The notes under the pieces: model-generated
What the model was told of the DNA's origin: nothing
The model's database searches: none
The model's input: the letters and a program-made list of their open reading frames with translations, nothing else
Shown: piece by piece, positions 50,006-63,300 of the stretch
Position numbering within the stretch: position 1 is the stretch's first letter
How the letters are laid out: every line of letters starts with the position of its first letter
Assembly (NCBI RefSeq): GCF_020882245.1
Contig: NC_083599.1
Coordinates: 10,168,001 to 10,232,000 of the forward strand
From: Rhopalosiphum padi
Lineage: Eukaryota > Arthropoda > Insecta > Hemiptera > Aphididae
Length of the DNA stretch: 64,000 nt
Direction: 5' to 3'
Made by a program: the position numbers and the translations under genes

Positions 50006-53000
50006 CTGCAATAAACATGTATATGACATAACATAATATAAGATTATAAATATAATTTATATAAAATCTAGAATGAAGTTAAAAAATTTTCAAATTTTTC
50101 ACACGGTTAGTAAGGTTTTTTTTATATAGTGTATAGCGAAATAATAAAATTAAATATATAAACATGCTGGACGCTATAGAGCTATGACCTTATAGTATTA
50201 TATACATAGGTCGCTAGGTATTGTATTGCGTATTAAATGCGAAAAATGACATTTTTGCAGTGTGTTTGATAATCGAACCGGCTGTTGCACGTTTCAATAA
50301 GGAAATTTTTTTTCTTAACTACTGACAGGCATTTTATTATTTGAAACGGCCATACAGCATATAAAGTCCCCATTGAAAAGGTTTACACAAGCTCGAGTAA
50401 CTGCTACTATAGAATATAGCCACTATATATATATATACAATAAAATAGTATGTAAGTATAGGACGCTGAACGAGTTTGGAATAACATCTTTATTCTCTAA
50501 CAACACAACTCCTTACAAAATTATAGGTGAATTAATAATATAAAAATGTATTAGGGTACATAAAAGCATATATTTATATTATTAAAATCAATGATATTGT
50601 TTAAATGATAGAATCGTACAAGCTGAATAGAAACGATGACACATATTCAGTTTTTAGAAAAAAGGTCCATTTTATAATAAGAAGTATATTAAATTGGACT
50701 ATACATTACAGATGAGTTATGATGGTTTGTATACACATTATATATATATTATAATACGTTACTGAGGATCTCCCCAGTTTGATGCACATGTTAACAGTAC
50801 CCAATGAATGTTGACATTTACTTAATAATTTTGGTTAATGTTACCATACGTATGGTTTTAAAAAATATTGATGATATGTATTTTATTTTGTTTTACATAT
50901 ATTATAGGTGACTGCCCAAGGTATAGTTGTTTAAAAAGAAAATACAATTACGTAAAATAATACAATATTACATTATATATAACTTTTTAAAAGACATATA
51001 TGAAGAACATTATAAATTAAAGTTCCTTCATGAATCATAGACGATGACTTCGACTGATTTTAAAATACTTCAGAAACAAAATTATAATAATGGAAAAATG
51101 CAATACGTCATTCAAATAGTATGTGGCCGTGTTGATTTCCAAATTTTATAACATTCCAAGCCAATTAAAGAAATTTAAAAAACATTGTTTACTGGTACAA
51201 TCTGCCTTATGTATGTAAAAACAAAAATTACGAGTAAAAAGAAAACTACGGGAGAAAAATAACCTTTAAAGCAGGATGAAAAGAATCGTAATGTACAATA
51301 GAATTTTTTTTCTCGTTAGCTTCTTTCAACGACAATATATTAACATTAGAAAATAATATTAAGTCAAGTGAGCACCGAGTTGAATTAAAAACAAAGTTTA
51401 ATTAATACAAATTATGCAAGATAAATGTATCAGGGTAATAGAAAAAAGATACATTGAAATTATAGAAAAATATACTAACCCATTAGAGTCCTTATACCAT
51501 AAGAGACCAGGTTAATTGTTATCCCTATAAAAGATAAATGTATAATTGGAATACCTACATGACAATTGACAACTAGAGATTTGATAGTTTTCATACGTGA
51601 TTATTAGAAAGAACAACTCGAGGGAGGTATAATATAAGAACAATAAATACAATAAATTATATCATTAATATTATTTATGCGAAAACTAATAAATAAATAT
51701 TCGATGGTTATTTTGAGATATAAATTGGATGGGATGAGATTTAATATCTTTCGTTCGCTGCTCTTAAAATTACTCGTTACATTACTTCTATCTATATACA
51801 AGGTGATTCTTAAATTCTAATTCACAAGAAAATATATTCAAATGTTTTTTAAGTATAAAATATATTAAATACAATTTGTTTAACTGAATAATTGAACTAT
51901 TATTATTAGCTAATATATTTGTATAGAAAGTGTTATTTAAAAATTTGTATAGCTGTTATAATATTTAATTTTATTTATTGTAATAATAAAAAAAAATCCA
52001 TTAATTTTTAATTGTACAGTATGTCAATATTTAAACAACTAAAATTGTCGTGGTACACTATACGTTTAGCGATTTCATCGAGTTATAGCACTTATATTAT
52101 ATCCTTGCCTACTATTTTATTTTATTTAGATGTATTTAAAATCTAGTCTCAATAAAGCTTGATAATTAGTTCATCGATTGTTATTAAATTTTCTTTGCAG
52201 ATTAAAAATTAATTTCTGATATATAATTGAATCATAACACCATCTAAGGCGGTTAATTTATAAATATTATTGATACTTATAGTATAACATAAGTTGTTGA
52301 GTAAGATAATACAATTTAAAAAATGATCGATGAGCAAATATTGTACGATGAGTATAGTATTATAAAACGACTTTCCTGTAATTCTGTGATTAACATTACA
52401 AACATTCCCTAGTAATATGCCATTGTAAATTACATTTACTAGTGAATGCTTACGTACAGTGAAATTACTAATTAGACGTAGGTACGTCAAGACTCACAAA
52501 TGATTTTTGTAATTGTCAATATTCACTGGCGACTGTCAGTATTCACTATTCACCAACTGCGGATATTCACAAATATAGATTTTAATCGTCTGTAATAGAT
52601 AATTATCTTAAATATCGCTAAACAATGCCGCTATACACGAAAAAAATATTATTATATGTATATTGTGTATAATATATATATATATAAGCGGACAAGCGGC
52701 ATAGGTACCTACGCTACGTTTTACATAATATTATATTTATTTTAGTCAGGATTTAAAATATGCTACGAGGATGCCCAACCTAACAAATCAGTCAAATTAT
52801 ATTACCAACACCGCATCTTTGGATGAAAACATAATTATCATTAATATAATGAAAATTACGAATATATTATAAAAGACTGTGTGTGCGTAATCATTCGTCA
52901 TTGTATGCCATCAGTGTATATAATATAATAGTATATAACGCGCAGAGGCGGGTTGCATAATAGTAATAACAATAATAATACATAATAATATTATTATTAT

Positions 53001-53199
53001 CTGGAAGCTGTTCACCTCGCCTCACAAACATTTTAATAATTCGATTTTCGTCAACGAATTGTGTGCGTGTGTACAAATATTAATAATAATTCTATTATAA
53101 TTATTACGGTAGCAGATGACGGCGATCCCATTATTTTGTTAAAATTAAGGCGAAGTTATTATTATTATTATTATTATTAATCTCGGGTGAACGTCACGT
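50006..53199. other. 5' intron of the Sidestep-like gene
   Basis: AT-rich sequence upstream, on the - strand, of the first identified coding exon. It begins next to the splice acceptor TTTATTGCAG. No - strand exon with a hydrophobic signal peptide ending in phase 1 could be recognised. No other gene is visible. Confidence 0.4.
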
Positions 53200-54190
53200 A
53201 GGCTATGGTGACAACGAAAATGAAAGAAAATGGACACGTCGTCGAAAACGCACACACATATAATATATACATAGTACATACATACACGAATGGGTGTGTG
53301 TGTGGTCGATATCGTCGGCGTAGCGTAAACGATTTAGCACCCGCCACCACACTTGCGATCGCTTTGATCAAATTGTTATTTTAGGCCCGGTATGTGATGA
53401 CGGAGGGCGGCGGCGAACTATGCGACTATACGACGACGACGACGACAACGAAGTATAATACGTACCTACACTGCGTGTGTGGTGCGCCGCTCGCTTACTG
53501 GGCAAAATAGCCTATAGAAAAAGCAATAAATAACGTCGGTCGGTGAAAAACAGTGGGCGGGCGGCACGCTGTCGTATTTAAATTGGACATTACCTCCGGC
53601 GAGAGTAGAAAAAAAAAGTGTTACCGAGCGGTAGTGGCGGCGGCGTAAAATAAATAGTACAAAACTACTCGTATTTTACATATACGCGGTGGCGGCAGTA
53701 CGGCGATAATAGGGTAGCCATGGGTGGCGGATGTGTATAGTGGATGAGGGTGGTATGCTCCTAGAGCACCCCGTGCCTCCCCCCCACGCGTCTCTCGGCC
53801 ACGAAGACTTTGTGCCACTGTGCGGGTAATGCGTGTGTGATTTGACATTGTCTCGTTTTTCTTCGGTGCGATGTCGTAGGTTAGGGGAAGGATTGGAAAA
53901 AGGTGTTCAAACATATAGGTATATATTATACAATATAGGTGCATATAGGTATGTGAGTGTTCGCTCGTGTGTGTGCGAGTTTGTGGAGATGACGACGACG
54001 GCGATTACGATAATAATAGTAGTATATATACGTAGGTGTGGCGAAAGGGTGGCGACTAAAGTTGGCGGGTTTCGCGGGTGGGTATAGTAGTGCCAAGCTT
54101 GAGAAAGCGGCGGTGTGAAGGCTATGTCGACGGTCGGGTAGAAATAGCGGCGAACCGTGATAACAATCGTTGTTGTTGGTCGTTGACGTT
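53200..54190. promoter_or_regulatory. G+C- and CpG-rich zone, candidate promoter or first exon
   Basis: This stretch is clearly richer in G+C than its surroundings, with CGACGACGACGACGAC and GGCGGCGGCG runs and GT/AC microsatellite patches. Its position upstream of the Sidestep-like gene suggests a promoter or 5' UTR exon. On the - strand, AG/GTACGT at about 53466 and AG/GTAATG at about 53592 are plausible donors. Reading frames here on both strands are short and low-complexity, and none carries a recognisable domain. This call is based on composition only. Confidence 0.4.
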
Positions 54191-54209
54191 TATATTTTAT
54201 ATTTTATAT

Positions 54210-54340
54210 ACAATAATATATAATATATATATATATATATATTATGCACCTATATATTATAATATATATATGCGCGTATATGTATTTTATATTTTTATGC
54301 ATAAATGTATACATTATATATATATATATATATATGCATC
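54210..54340. repeat. AT microsatellite cluster
   Basis: Several TA/AT runs occur at about 54221-54242 and 54315-54336, with TATATG interruptions. No gene content. Confidence 0.85.
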
Positions 54341-54735
54341 ATATACAGCCGCACCTGTAATCGAAAAATAACGGGTGAGTGGACCGGGGTGGGAAGAGAC
54401 TTTGCTCGAGGATAACCGAAATAATAACGATAAATATGGCTGCAAAACACGGCACGGGGATTGTGGACGAGGTAGGAGTGAATTGGATGGGGTTGGAAAA
54501 AGGTATACTTCGTGATTGCGGTGCACGTTATGACGATATGGCGACGAACAGGAACAGATTGTGGCTGTTCAAGATCAAAGTTCTGAGTAACTTATGAACA
54601 TTTGACACGACAGTTAAAAAAAAAATTAAAATAATAAAATAAAAACAAAAAAACTATAGTTTCTTTAATATTATAATATTTAATAAAGTAATTTGGGATG
54701 GAATTGATATTTAAATTATATTTGTATTTTTAATA

Positions 54736-55420
54736 CAGTCGACTCTCGGTAACTCGAACCTTGATAACTCGAAATTCTTGATATCTCGAATAAATAAAAT
54801 TCTCCTTCAAATAACAATAACACTTAATGTTTAAATAATCTTGTTAACTCGAAAATTAATTTGACAAGTTTTTGATATCTCGAATTTTCTTATCCAAATT
54901 TAGTACTAAAAATAGTTTATCAAGGCGATTATTTTTCGTAAAACCCGACCATTATAGTCAATTGAATATTTGTAATTTAACTCTTGATTACTTTGTTACA
55001 ATAGATATCAGTTTTAGTTCTATGCCGTCTGTTCGTCCGTTTAATCGTTTATCGTGTGAGTGTGACAGTGTTAATACAGTGGTTATTATGGCTCAAAAAA
55101 GAAAATTAAAAGATAATGTTTATCACTTGCAGAATATTGAAGGCAATGAAGGCATGGAAGATTTATTTAAACCACTAGGTATTTTAGAAAATAGAATTGA
55201 GAACAATGTTTTAAATAAACAAAAACAATTAACTTTACACCAATTTTTTAAAAATTATAATATGTAAGTTGGAATGTAAAAAAACATTTTTTTATTTCTT
55301 TAATGTATAATATGTAATTTAAAAATAAACATACTTTTTAAAAGTTTTTGATAACTCGAAATTTTTAGCAAGTCGAATTTTTTTTTCCCCCTTGAACTTC
55401 GAGTTACCGAGAGTCGACTG
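54736..55420 (+). mobile_element. 685-bp pogo/Tigger-like deletion derivative
   Basis: The first 23 bases, beginning CAGTCGACTCTCGGTAACTC, are repeated exactly in inverted form at the right end. TA dinucleotides flank both ends (54734-54735 and 55421-55422). AACTCGAA and ATCTCGAA subrepeats extend inward on both sides. The TIR, the TA duplication and the encoded C-terminal fragment place it with pogo/Tigger elements of the Tc1/mariner group. The catalytic DDE core is missing, so it can only move with a transposase supplied in trans. Confidence 0.9.
55088..55267 (+). CDS. 59-aa remnant ORF of a pogo-like transposase with a PIP-box motif
   Basis: The ORF starts MAQKRKLKDN, like the basic N-terminus of Tigger-type transposases, and ends NKQKQLTLHQFFKNYNM. 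Residues 47-54 (QLTLHQFF) fit QxxLxxFF exactly, the PCNA-binding PIP box; a C-terminal PCNA-binding motif has been described for Drosophila pogo transposase. The helix-turn-helix and DDE domains are absent, so the ORF looks like an internal-deletion fusion of the two ends of a full transposase. In-frame open sequence extends upstream to 54872, but the ATG at 55088 is preferred because of the match to transposase N-termini. Whether it is expressed is unknown. Confidence 0.55.
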   Translation: MAQKRKLKDNVYHLQNIEGNEGMEDLFKPLGILENRIENNVLNKQKQLTLHQFFKNYNM

Positions 55421-58400
55421 TATAATGTCAAATAGAAAATGTATCATTTAAATTATATTTATTAACTTTTTACAAAATAATTACGATTGATTAGTGGTAA
55501 TATGGAAGCTAATATTATGCGGCAAAAGGTTTAATACATAAAATGTAACACACACTACGATGTGTAAGCTATGTTAATATGAAAAATAAAATAAAAACAT
55601 TTTTTTTTCTTGCACTTTGTATATTTCTGTCGACTAATTCCATTAATACTGTTAGATACTCTATGAATATTCATAGAGTAATTTTATTATTCGTTAATAC
55701 GTATAGGTATCTAGTACCTATATACAATAGGTATTACCTAAACAAGTATATTGTAATGTAAATTTTTAAATATTTGAATGTAGGGATGGGCATATACTTT
55801 TAATAGATTTATATATATTTATAAATGCATAGAAACTTTAAATTATTTTTAACTTCTTATTTTTTGGAATTTTAATTTAAAAGTATCAATAGTCATAATA
55901 ATAATAATAAAACCGGTAAAAAATCTTAAGTATAATCCATTTGTGGTTAGTATAAGTTATAAATTATAATATAGTAGTTTTTATTTTTTACAATAATTAT
56001 TTATTACGTCAAAAAACAGAAGACAAAAAAAATTATTTTAAAACGTTGTGTAGGTTTTAAAGTCCTATATTTATTGACGGAGCGAATTAAAAGGAGAAAT
56101 GTTATGAAAAAAAAAAGTATAAAAAGGGAAATCTAATAAATTCGTCGACTGAATACATTTTGTAGGCAGTACATTATTGATTTCTTGGAGTAATTCAAAT
56201 TTAAACGACAAAATATAATATACAGTACAAGTATTTAACCGATCGATAAAAAAATTATAATTTTCCTATACGATTTCAATGTACAAATACGACGTCATAT
56301 TTTTTGTAACTTATAAAAAAAAATCATAAAAACGAAGTTTTATTTAAAAAATGAAAATCATATTCATTTATTGTATAATTTCACACAATCCGTGTGATAG
56401 TGCCCCAGTGAAAGAAAAAGAACCTAAAAGACGTTATATAAAACTAATAATGATTCGTCGATTGAAATGTGTCTATTATTCTTCTATTGAAAAATCTAAA
56501 TTGATGGTTTCTCGAAAACAGAGAGATTTGACTGAAATTTATAATACCTAATAACTGATCATATATTTTAAATTATATTATTTCGGTAATTACGAAGAAA
56601 AATGAGTGTAGTTCACTTTACCTAGAATATTTTTCTTTTAATGTAACTACATAGTATGCATAAGGTATAATATACTTAGTAGTATACAAGACATTTAGAA
56701 ACCATTTCTAAATACATATGATATGATATAATATGTAAATGCAATTATATTAATTTACCTTGACGAAAAACTGTATGGTTAGAATAAAAATATAAAAATA
56801 CGAGTATTATAATATGTACAATATAACACTAATAAATAATAATTAATAACATAACTATTATAATAAATGTACGAGGTAGGCAAAATCATTATTTATTGTC
56901 ATTAATGTAGTGAAATTGCCTATATAAATCACCGTGTTACAATAATATTAAATAATCATAAAAAATAAATGAAACGTAGAATTTTAAATACCATCGCAGA
57001 TATATTATTTTGATAGATTTCCGAACAATTTAAAAATTTAAAATTTGTTGTACTCAATTACAGGCAATAAATGTAATTTTTGTCACAAACTATCTGCAAA
57101 TACAATTTTACAAATCATATTTTAAAAAATCGTTGAAAATTGTACCTACCAATGCCTTTTACATGTAAATGTACTTAAATGTGTTATTTTTGGAATATAA
57201 AAAAAAAACGATTACATAAAAGAGGATTCGTTTTTATATCACATTCGTCATTGAATACATGAATTTATATGCACATGTATACAATTATTTGTGTCAAATC
57301 CCAACTGATTTTTTTTTAAGCTTAATATAATGCAAACTATGCATAATATGTCTTTAGCCAATAGATAATGAAATCTAATAAAATTATATGCTATTAAAAT
57401 TAAATAAAACAAAATACGAAATCAATTCAAAATTTTTTTTTTATTATTACACTTAATTATATTATTTTATAATCAACACGTAATTATGAACGTGAGTCTG
57501 CATAATAAAACTCGAATAATCAATTCGATACTATATAATATAAATTTAATATGATTGTAATAAGTTTGAAGATGGGTGTTTATAATTTAACTAGTGTGTA
57601 CTTCTGATGTAGAGAGTTGGTTAACCGTTACAGATGCAAACAAAAATTAAGTACCTGACCTTATGGAGAACGTGGTACTTATATTCTGTTATTATCACAG
57701 TGTATAAATGCTTAACAAAATATTATGCAAGTAATATATATATATTTGTAGAAATATTACCTCATAAGTAAGTTAATTTAAAACTCAATTTGAATCTTGT
57801 TATTCGTTATTACTTTATTTAATACCGTCAAAATGCGTGGTATAAGTAGGATGATAATATGTTCAAAGGTTGGTGTTGAACTTTAGAAGGGTGCCGGTAC
57901 TTATTTAGAGAGCCACAAAAAGAGGCGAATACACTCGAGTCTCTATACACAACTCAGCACTCGTTTGGTTAAACACACACTTATAAAAGCATTGTTAAGA
58001 TCTCCAAGTACATGGAATGTTTGTATTTTATCAATGTGACGGTACATGTACAAATTAAACTTAACGTGTTTTGGACATAGTATAGCTGCTTAGGTTAATT
58101 TGATAAAAAAATATTGTTTAGGTATCTTTACATAATATATGTATATATGTATTATATAAATAAAACGCGTTATTAAAACAATTCTGAGTGAAAAACGTTT
58201 ATAGTTTGATGGGGTTAGGTTAGGTTAATATTAAAATGGTCCACGTAGCGCCTCTATATTGAAATAAATAAAAATTCTGGCTAAAATTATTTCGATCTTA
58301 CAATTATTACAAGATAATAAAACTCCTTGATTCAATTTTATTTTTTAGTATTTACATATTATTTCATACTCGATTTAATATTATAATGAAATCACGGAAA

Positions 58401-60054
58401 AAATAGACACCGAAATTTACGTGAATATTATTTTAAAATACATTTTGTTTTAACGTTACGGAATATTGAGGTTTTCTTGATAATGTAATGATAATTTTTT
58501 CATTTCTGACGAAAACGGCGTGTACATTATTCACGCGTATGATTTCCAATCGACTGAGTTTTTGTACGCATATAGGTAAAGAAATAGTAGAATACGATAA
58601 ATCGGTAATCTGTACGAGTATAAAAATGTATTTTAGTAAATATGTTCAATAATAATACGCTTCGTCATTGTACTGACATAATTTCATTGTGGTACTGTTA
58701 AAAATATTAAATTTGTGAATAAATAAATATTTATATACGCTGTTGCAGTACATAAATATTTTAAAACCATTAAAAGTCTGTTTTATATATCCCCCAAAAT
58801 AAAACGTTTTAATGGAACTTGATCGGTTAAATTTCAAAAACACTTAATGACCTTTTACAGGATTTTAATTTTAAAATAGGTTTTTAATTACGTGACTATT
58901 TGTTTACTTGTATTTATACTGATCAAACTATCAAAGGGTGTCATCGATGTAATGATATGAAGCGTAAAGGGTATATAACTATGATTTAACAACAGTTTTA
59001 TTAATAACGTGTTTATATTTATTATTACAAGGTATATTCACGATAAAATAAAAATTAACTCAAAAAGCTATTTAAAAGTGACGTAACATTTATTATTATT
59101 TTGAATAAATGGAAAAATGTTTATTTTATATGTTTTAAGGATATTACGCAGATAATAATGTATGTTAATACTTAATACACTGAGATTTTTCTCTGTAGAC
59201 TTATGACCAAATTGACGTTCACATTTATGATTGTTTAAATTAAAACAGTTTTATACATATATTGTACAAGAAAGTACTACTAACCTCGAACAATTTCAAA
59301 CTTGGGGCCAAATGTTTTGTTATTTGGAGTGTTGAGAGACTATAGTTCTAACATTTATTAGTATTACCGTTAAGTAAAAAAAAAAAAAACAACAAAATCA
59401 ACAACAACCAATCACGTTTCAGAAAACATTTATGTTACAATACTTATAGTATTACCTATAGCCACTTTACAATTAATAATCGATATAGTGTAATATAAGT
59501 TAAAAGTATAATAAGTTTAAAACAATTTTCAACTGAAATATAGCATCGATTTGTCACTGTCAATTCAGTGGCCGTGTATTATTAGTTCGTTGTTTGAGTA
59601 AATGAGGTAGGCACCATCGGAGAAAATGACCGTATATGAGGAAATACTGAGCAACTATATATATATATATATATATTCTTTAGCATACTCACATAGAGTA
59701 TTATATAATATGTCATAGTAAAACACGAATTAATTATTTTTTAACGACTAACTCATATTGTCGGCCAAGTCTTGAGTTTTGTAAAAAACAAATATTTTTG
59801 CTATTTTACTATTTTATAGTTTTTACTTACAGTTAATCTGAATTTTAAATTCTATTAATTAATAGGATATATTTATTGAACGTTTGGTATTATCATACAT
59901 AAAATAAAGAGTAGGTATTCTAGTATACATTAATATAAACTGAATGATAAAGCGTTGTTGGTTAAATAAAAAAATAAATTTATTTGATTCAAATAAAATA
60001 AAAATGTTAGTTTTTAAATTCTGTGCCAAGCGATAAATGTAAGTATTAATATTT
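55421..60054. other. AT-rich sequence without a recognised gene
   Basis: No reading frame here shows protein-like composition, a domain or a plausible exon chain. It may be the first intron or the upstream region of the Sidestep-like gene. An AT run lies at about 59658-59677. Confidence 0.4.
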
Positions 60055-61195
60055 GGCTTTACAATGATGTGTGTTTTTTTATATCTAAAGAAACTTTTTA
60101 TAACAGAAAAAATGATCGTTGGGTTCTATCACTGGATGGCCTCCCTCCTCATGTGTTCATGTTGTAAATAAAATTGTACGTATGTGTGCTCAAATTTGCT
60201 TATTATGCCTTATTGTAGCATAGATTGTAAATATTCTAATAATAATAATAAAAAAAAAAAAAAAAAAATTTCAAGACATGAGGGTAACCACTATGGTGCT
60301 TAGTTTTTGGTACTTTTCACGATAACCAGGAAAACAAAAAAAAAAAAAAAAAAAATACTGAAAAACAGGAATATTTACTCAACACCAGTTTTTAACAAAA
60401 TCAATTTAATTTTGTTTTTATAGTTCATAAAATTAATAACTGGAGTAACTTAGAGTGTTCATCAAAAATGTATGTAAGAATTTTTTGTATAGTATTGCAT
60501 TTTCAAAATGTCTTGGTGGTTTCGTGACGGTGTTAACATATTATTATGCATTTAGTAAAAATGATAAAAATGATAAAATTTTAATTTTAATACTAATAAG
60601 TAATAAGTTTTGATATTTGGTACAAGATTCGCTATAAATTGTACTAAATAGTTGATCGTGAAACAAAATTAATTTGTTATGAGTGTTTGAAATTCAAATC
60701 TTGGTGAAATTGGATATTCAAAAGTAAAATAAATATTTCCCATCAAACTATTTATATAATTTAATTGAGACTTGAAAAATATTAATCATAGATACATGAA
60801 AATATTCAGTTTAACTTATATTACTATTTTCTATACCCAGTTAATCGTTAAAATATTTAGAGTAATCTTACACCATGAACTTATATTCATTCTGTTACAC
60901 AGTATTAGTTTATATGTAAATAGCAGTTAGTAATATTCTATCAAATAAACTTAAATTTATTTTTTCTGTAATACACGTAACTTTTTTTGGAAATTAAACT
61001 TCTATTAAAATAATATTAAATATATAATAAAATGTTTTGAGAAATAAACTATCTCTCACAAAATTGTATTTTATTGTTACAATGATTTATCATTAAATTC
61101 AACTTTAACACATTCATTACAATGACCTCAATAACGGTACCTACACTCAAAACCACGCTATACAGTAGAACGACTTCTCCTTTTTTATGTTCAAT
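60055..61195. repeat. Dispersed inverted-repeat family, copy C, interrupted
   Basis: Starts with TTTACAATGATGTGTGTTTT, shared with copy B at about 34297. Later it has AAAACAGGAATATTTACTC, TTTTTAACAAAATCAATTTA and a terminal arm at about 61095-61190 with AACTTTAACACATTCATTAC and CTATACAGTAGAACGAC, matching the right arm of copy A with many changes. The family order is kept, but divergence is high. It is interrupted by the LINE-like tail at 60121-60268. Confidence 0.5.
60121..60268 (+). mobile_element. LINE-like 3' tail inserted in repeat copy C
   Basis: A non-coding block with GGATGGCCTCCCTCCTCATG and ATTGTAGCATAGATTGTAAA ends in TCTAATAATAATAATA followed by about 18 A residues. A short G+C-richer block ending in TAA repeats and poly(A) is the usual 3' end of a 5'-truncated non-LTR retrotransposon. 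The family is not identified. Confidence 0.5.
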
Positions 61196-62099
61196 TACGT
61201 TTACGTAGAACTCTAGACGGTTACAGAACTTTCTGTAATTTTGTTGTAATTTAATAATAGTTCGTATGATGGTTATTTCTTAATGGGACATTAAAAAATA
61301 TAAAACTATTAAGATACGTAAAAAAATATACTTCTAGACTTTTTATAAATTGCCATACAAATAAAACAGCATCCATATGTATGTATTTTCTGTTATTTAT
61401 TACATGTATATATTAAAGAGAAAAATTAAAATGTGTACACATTGTATTTATTGGAATTAAAAACAAGTCATAGACTTAATATTCAAATATTAACCAATTG
61501 TCAGTAATAGTATTAAAACATAGGTGCCTCAATGATGTATTAAATTCTAAATTATGATAATTTTAAAAGTTTTATTTTTAAATAATACTTTTTTATGATT
61601 TGATGTATAATAAAAACCCGAAGAATATAATTTTGATTTTCATCAACATAGATACAATCATAGACATAAGCGAATTTTGTTTAGGGGCAACATGAAATAT
61701 AAACTTTGTTCATTTCATATTATTTGAATAAAAGTTTACCTTAAGCATCTTTTATTTTTAAATCACACCCTTACGACAAGATAAAATGATTACCCAATTT
61801 AAATAATCAGTTTATACAAATTAATAATCTATTGTGATACTTCCCTACATGCATTTTAATTAATTTGATTTATAACACAGCAGCATTATTTCAAAATAAA
61901 AACTGAAAAAGCTATTCTGACTTACTTGGTGTTTCTTTTCATACCTTTACGATTTAGGTATAAAGTGTATTAAATTATTTTAAAAATAACGTATCTCGCG
62001 TAAAACAATTTTACTCTTTTTACTGGACCAAAAACACGATGTTATAAATACATATATGATATAATATATTAGGTATCTCGATTTTAGTGTTGCAGCCGC
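61196..62099. other. AT-rich sequence, nothing recognised
   Basis: No ORF, repeat structure or RNA gene that I can support. Confidence 0.4.
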
Positions 62100-63300
62100 A
62101 GCACATATTATAATAATATAATATACGTGGACGTTGATAAACACTGTCATCGTACCGTTATACGGTTATATATTATTGTTATACACACAACGCAAATACC
62201 TCGGCGTCGGCGGTCGTCGATTACTTCATTACCTCCAATTATAATCATATCCACATTGTGTTATGTGTATACAATATACATATACAACGCATTGTGTATA
62301 CTTGGCTGAGTGGTAAACTTTAACGTTTACAGAGCTTACACGGAAGCAGACAAGTTTTGAGGCGTATTATTTATAGTCAAACACGCGTATATATATAGGT
62401 ACTCTTCAGCAAATAATATATACACTACGCGTCTACGCGAATAACGTATCTATAATAATAATTCTATATACATCGTATACGTATAATAATAGCGCGTGTC
62501 AATGTAGGTACACTTCTTATGTTTTAGAGTATTATCGTCATAATCATCATTATTGCCGTCGTCGTCGGTGTGATATTTCCGCAGTCTTTGTCGTGGTCAA
62601 ATGGAGGAGTACCTAGGGGCTAGGATCTACGTTTATTGCAGGTATTAGGCGATTACTGCAAAGAGGTCGTTCGATCGGAAGCTCTGTAAATAGGCCCACC
62701 CGAGTATACGGGTCATAAACAAGCGGATATAATAACGATAATTGACCGAGAATATGCTGTTAACGTCGTAAGAAATGCGGATCGTTCGCGGGGGCGCATA
62801 TGCGTATGGCGTGGCCAGTGGCCATCAGGGGTCTTGCGTTATAATATTATAATATATACTTATGGATATATAATAATGATAGTATACAAACTACCCACAT
62901 ACAACAGCGTTATATATTTATATATTTTTTACGTGCATTGTTATTATTATTATCATTATTTTATAACATTATCGCCTTGTGCCCGACCACTGCAGTTAGT
63001 TTGAGGGGCGTGTTATCGTGATATAATATAGCATTTTTATTATTTTTTAAACGATCGGTGAGCGAAATTAAACCCGTTATTTCCTTGCCATATTATTGAA
63101 CGGCTACATCGATATCATATTACACGCATGTAATACCTACACGCCGTCTCCTTATCGTGTAATAACATCATTTTTATCCCGCGATGGTCGTCCAAATAGC
63201 CGGTTTGCTATGTGCACATAACAATATATATACATAACATGCCAATTTTCGATGTATCCGAATACCGTAACCCACCCTTTTCCGTGTTACGATCCCTCAC
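62100..63300. promoter_or_regulatory. Second CpG-richer zone, possible promoter or first exon
   Basis: CpG words such as CGGCGTCGGCGGTCGTCG (about 62200), CGTCGTCGTCGG (about 62558) and CGTTCGCGGGGGCGCATATG (about 62783) are concentrated here against an AT-rich background. Short frames exist on both strands, but none has domain content, a convincing signal peptide or a matching splice phase. It could mark the promoter of the Sidestep-like gene or of another gene outside the window. This call is based on composition only. Confidence 0.3.

Noticed and set aside
53177..53371. - strand frame with hydrophobic stretches as a possible signal peptide of the Sidestep-like gene
   Set aside because: The hydrophobic part follows a basic, His-rich region instead of the start codon, and no donor giving phase 1 is placed suitably.
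54379..54597. 72-codon + strand frame with protein-like composition (MAAKHGTGIVDEV)
   Set aside because: It has no recognisable domain, no splice partners and sits in the CpG-rich zone where spurious frames are expected.
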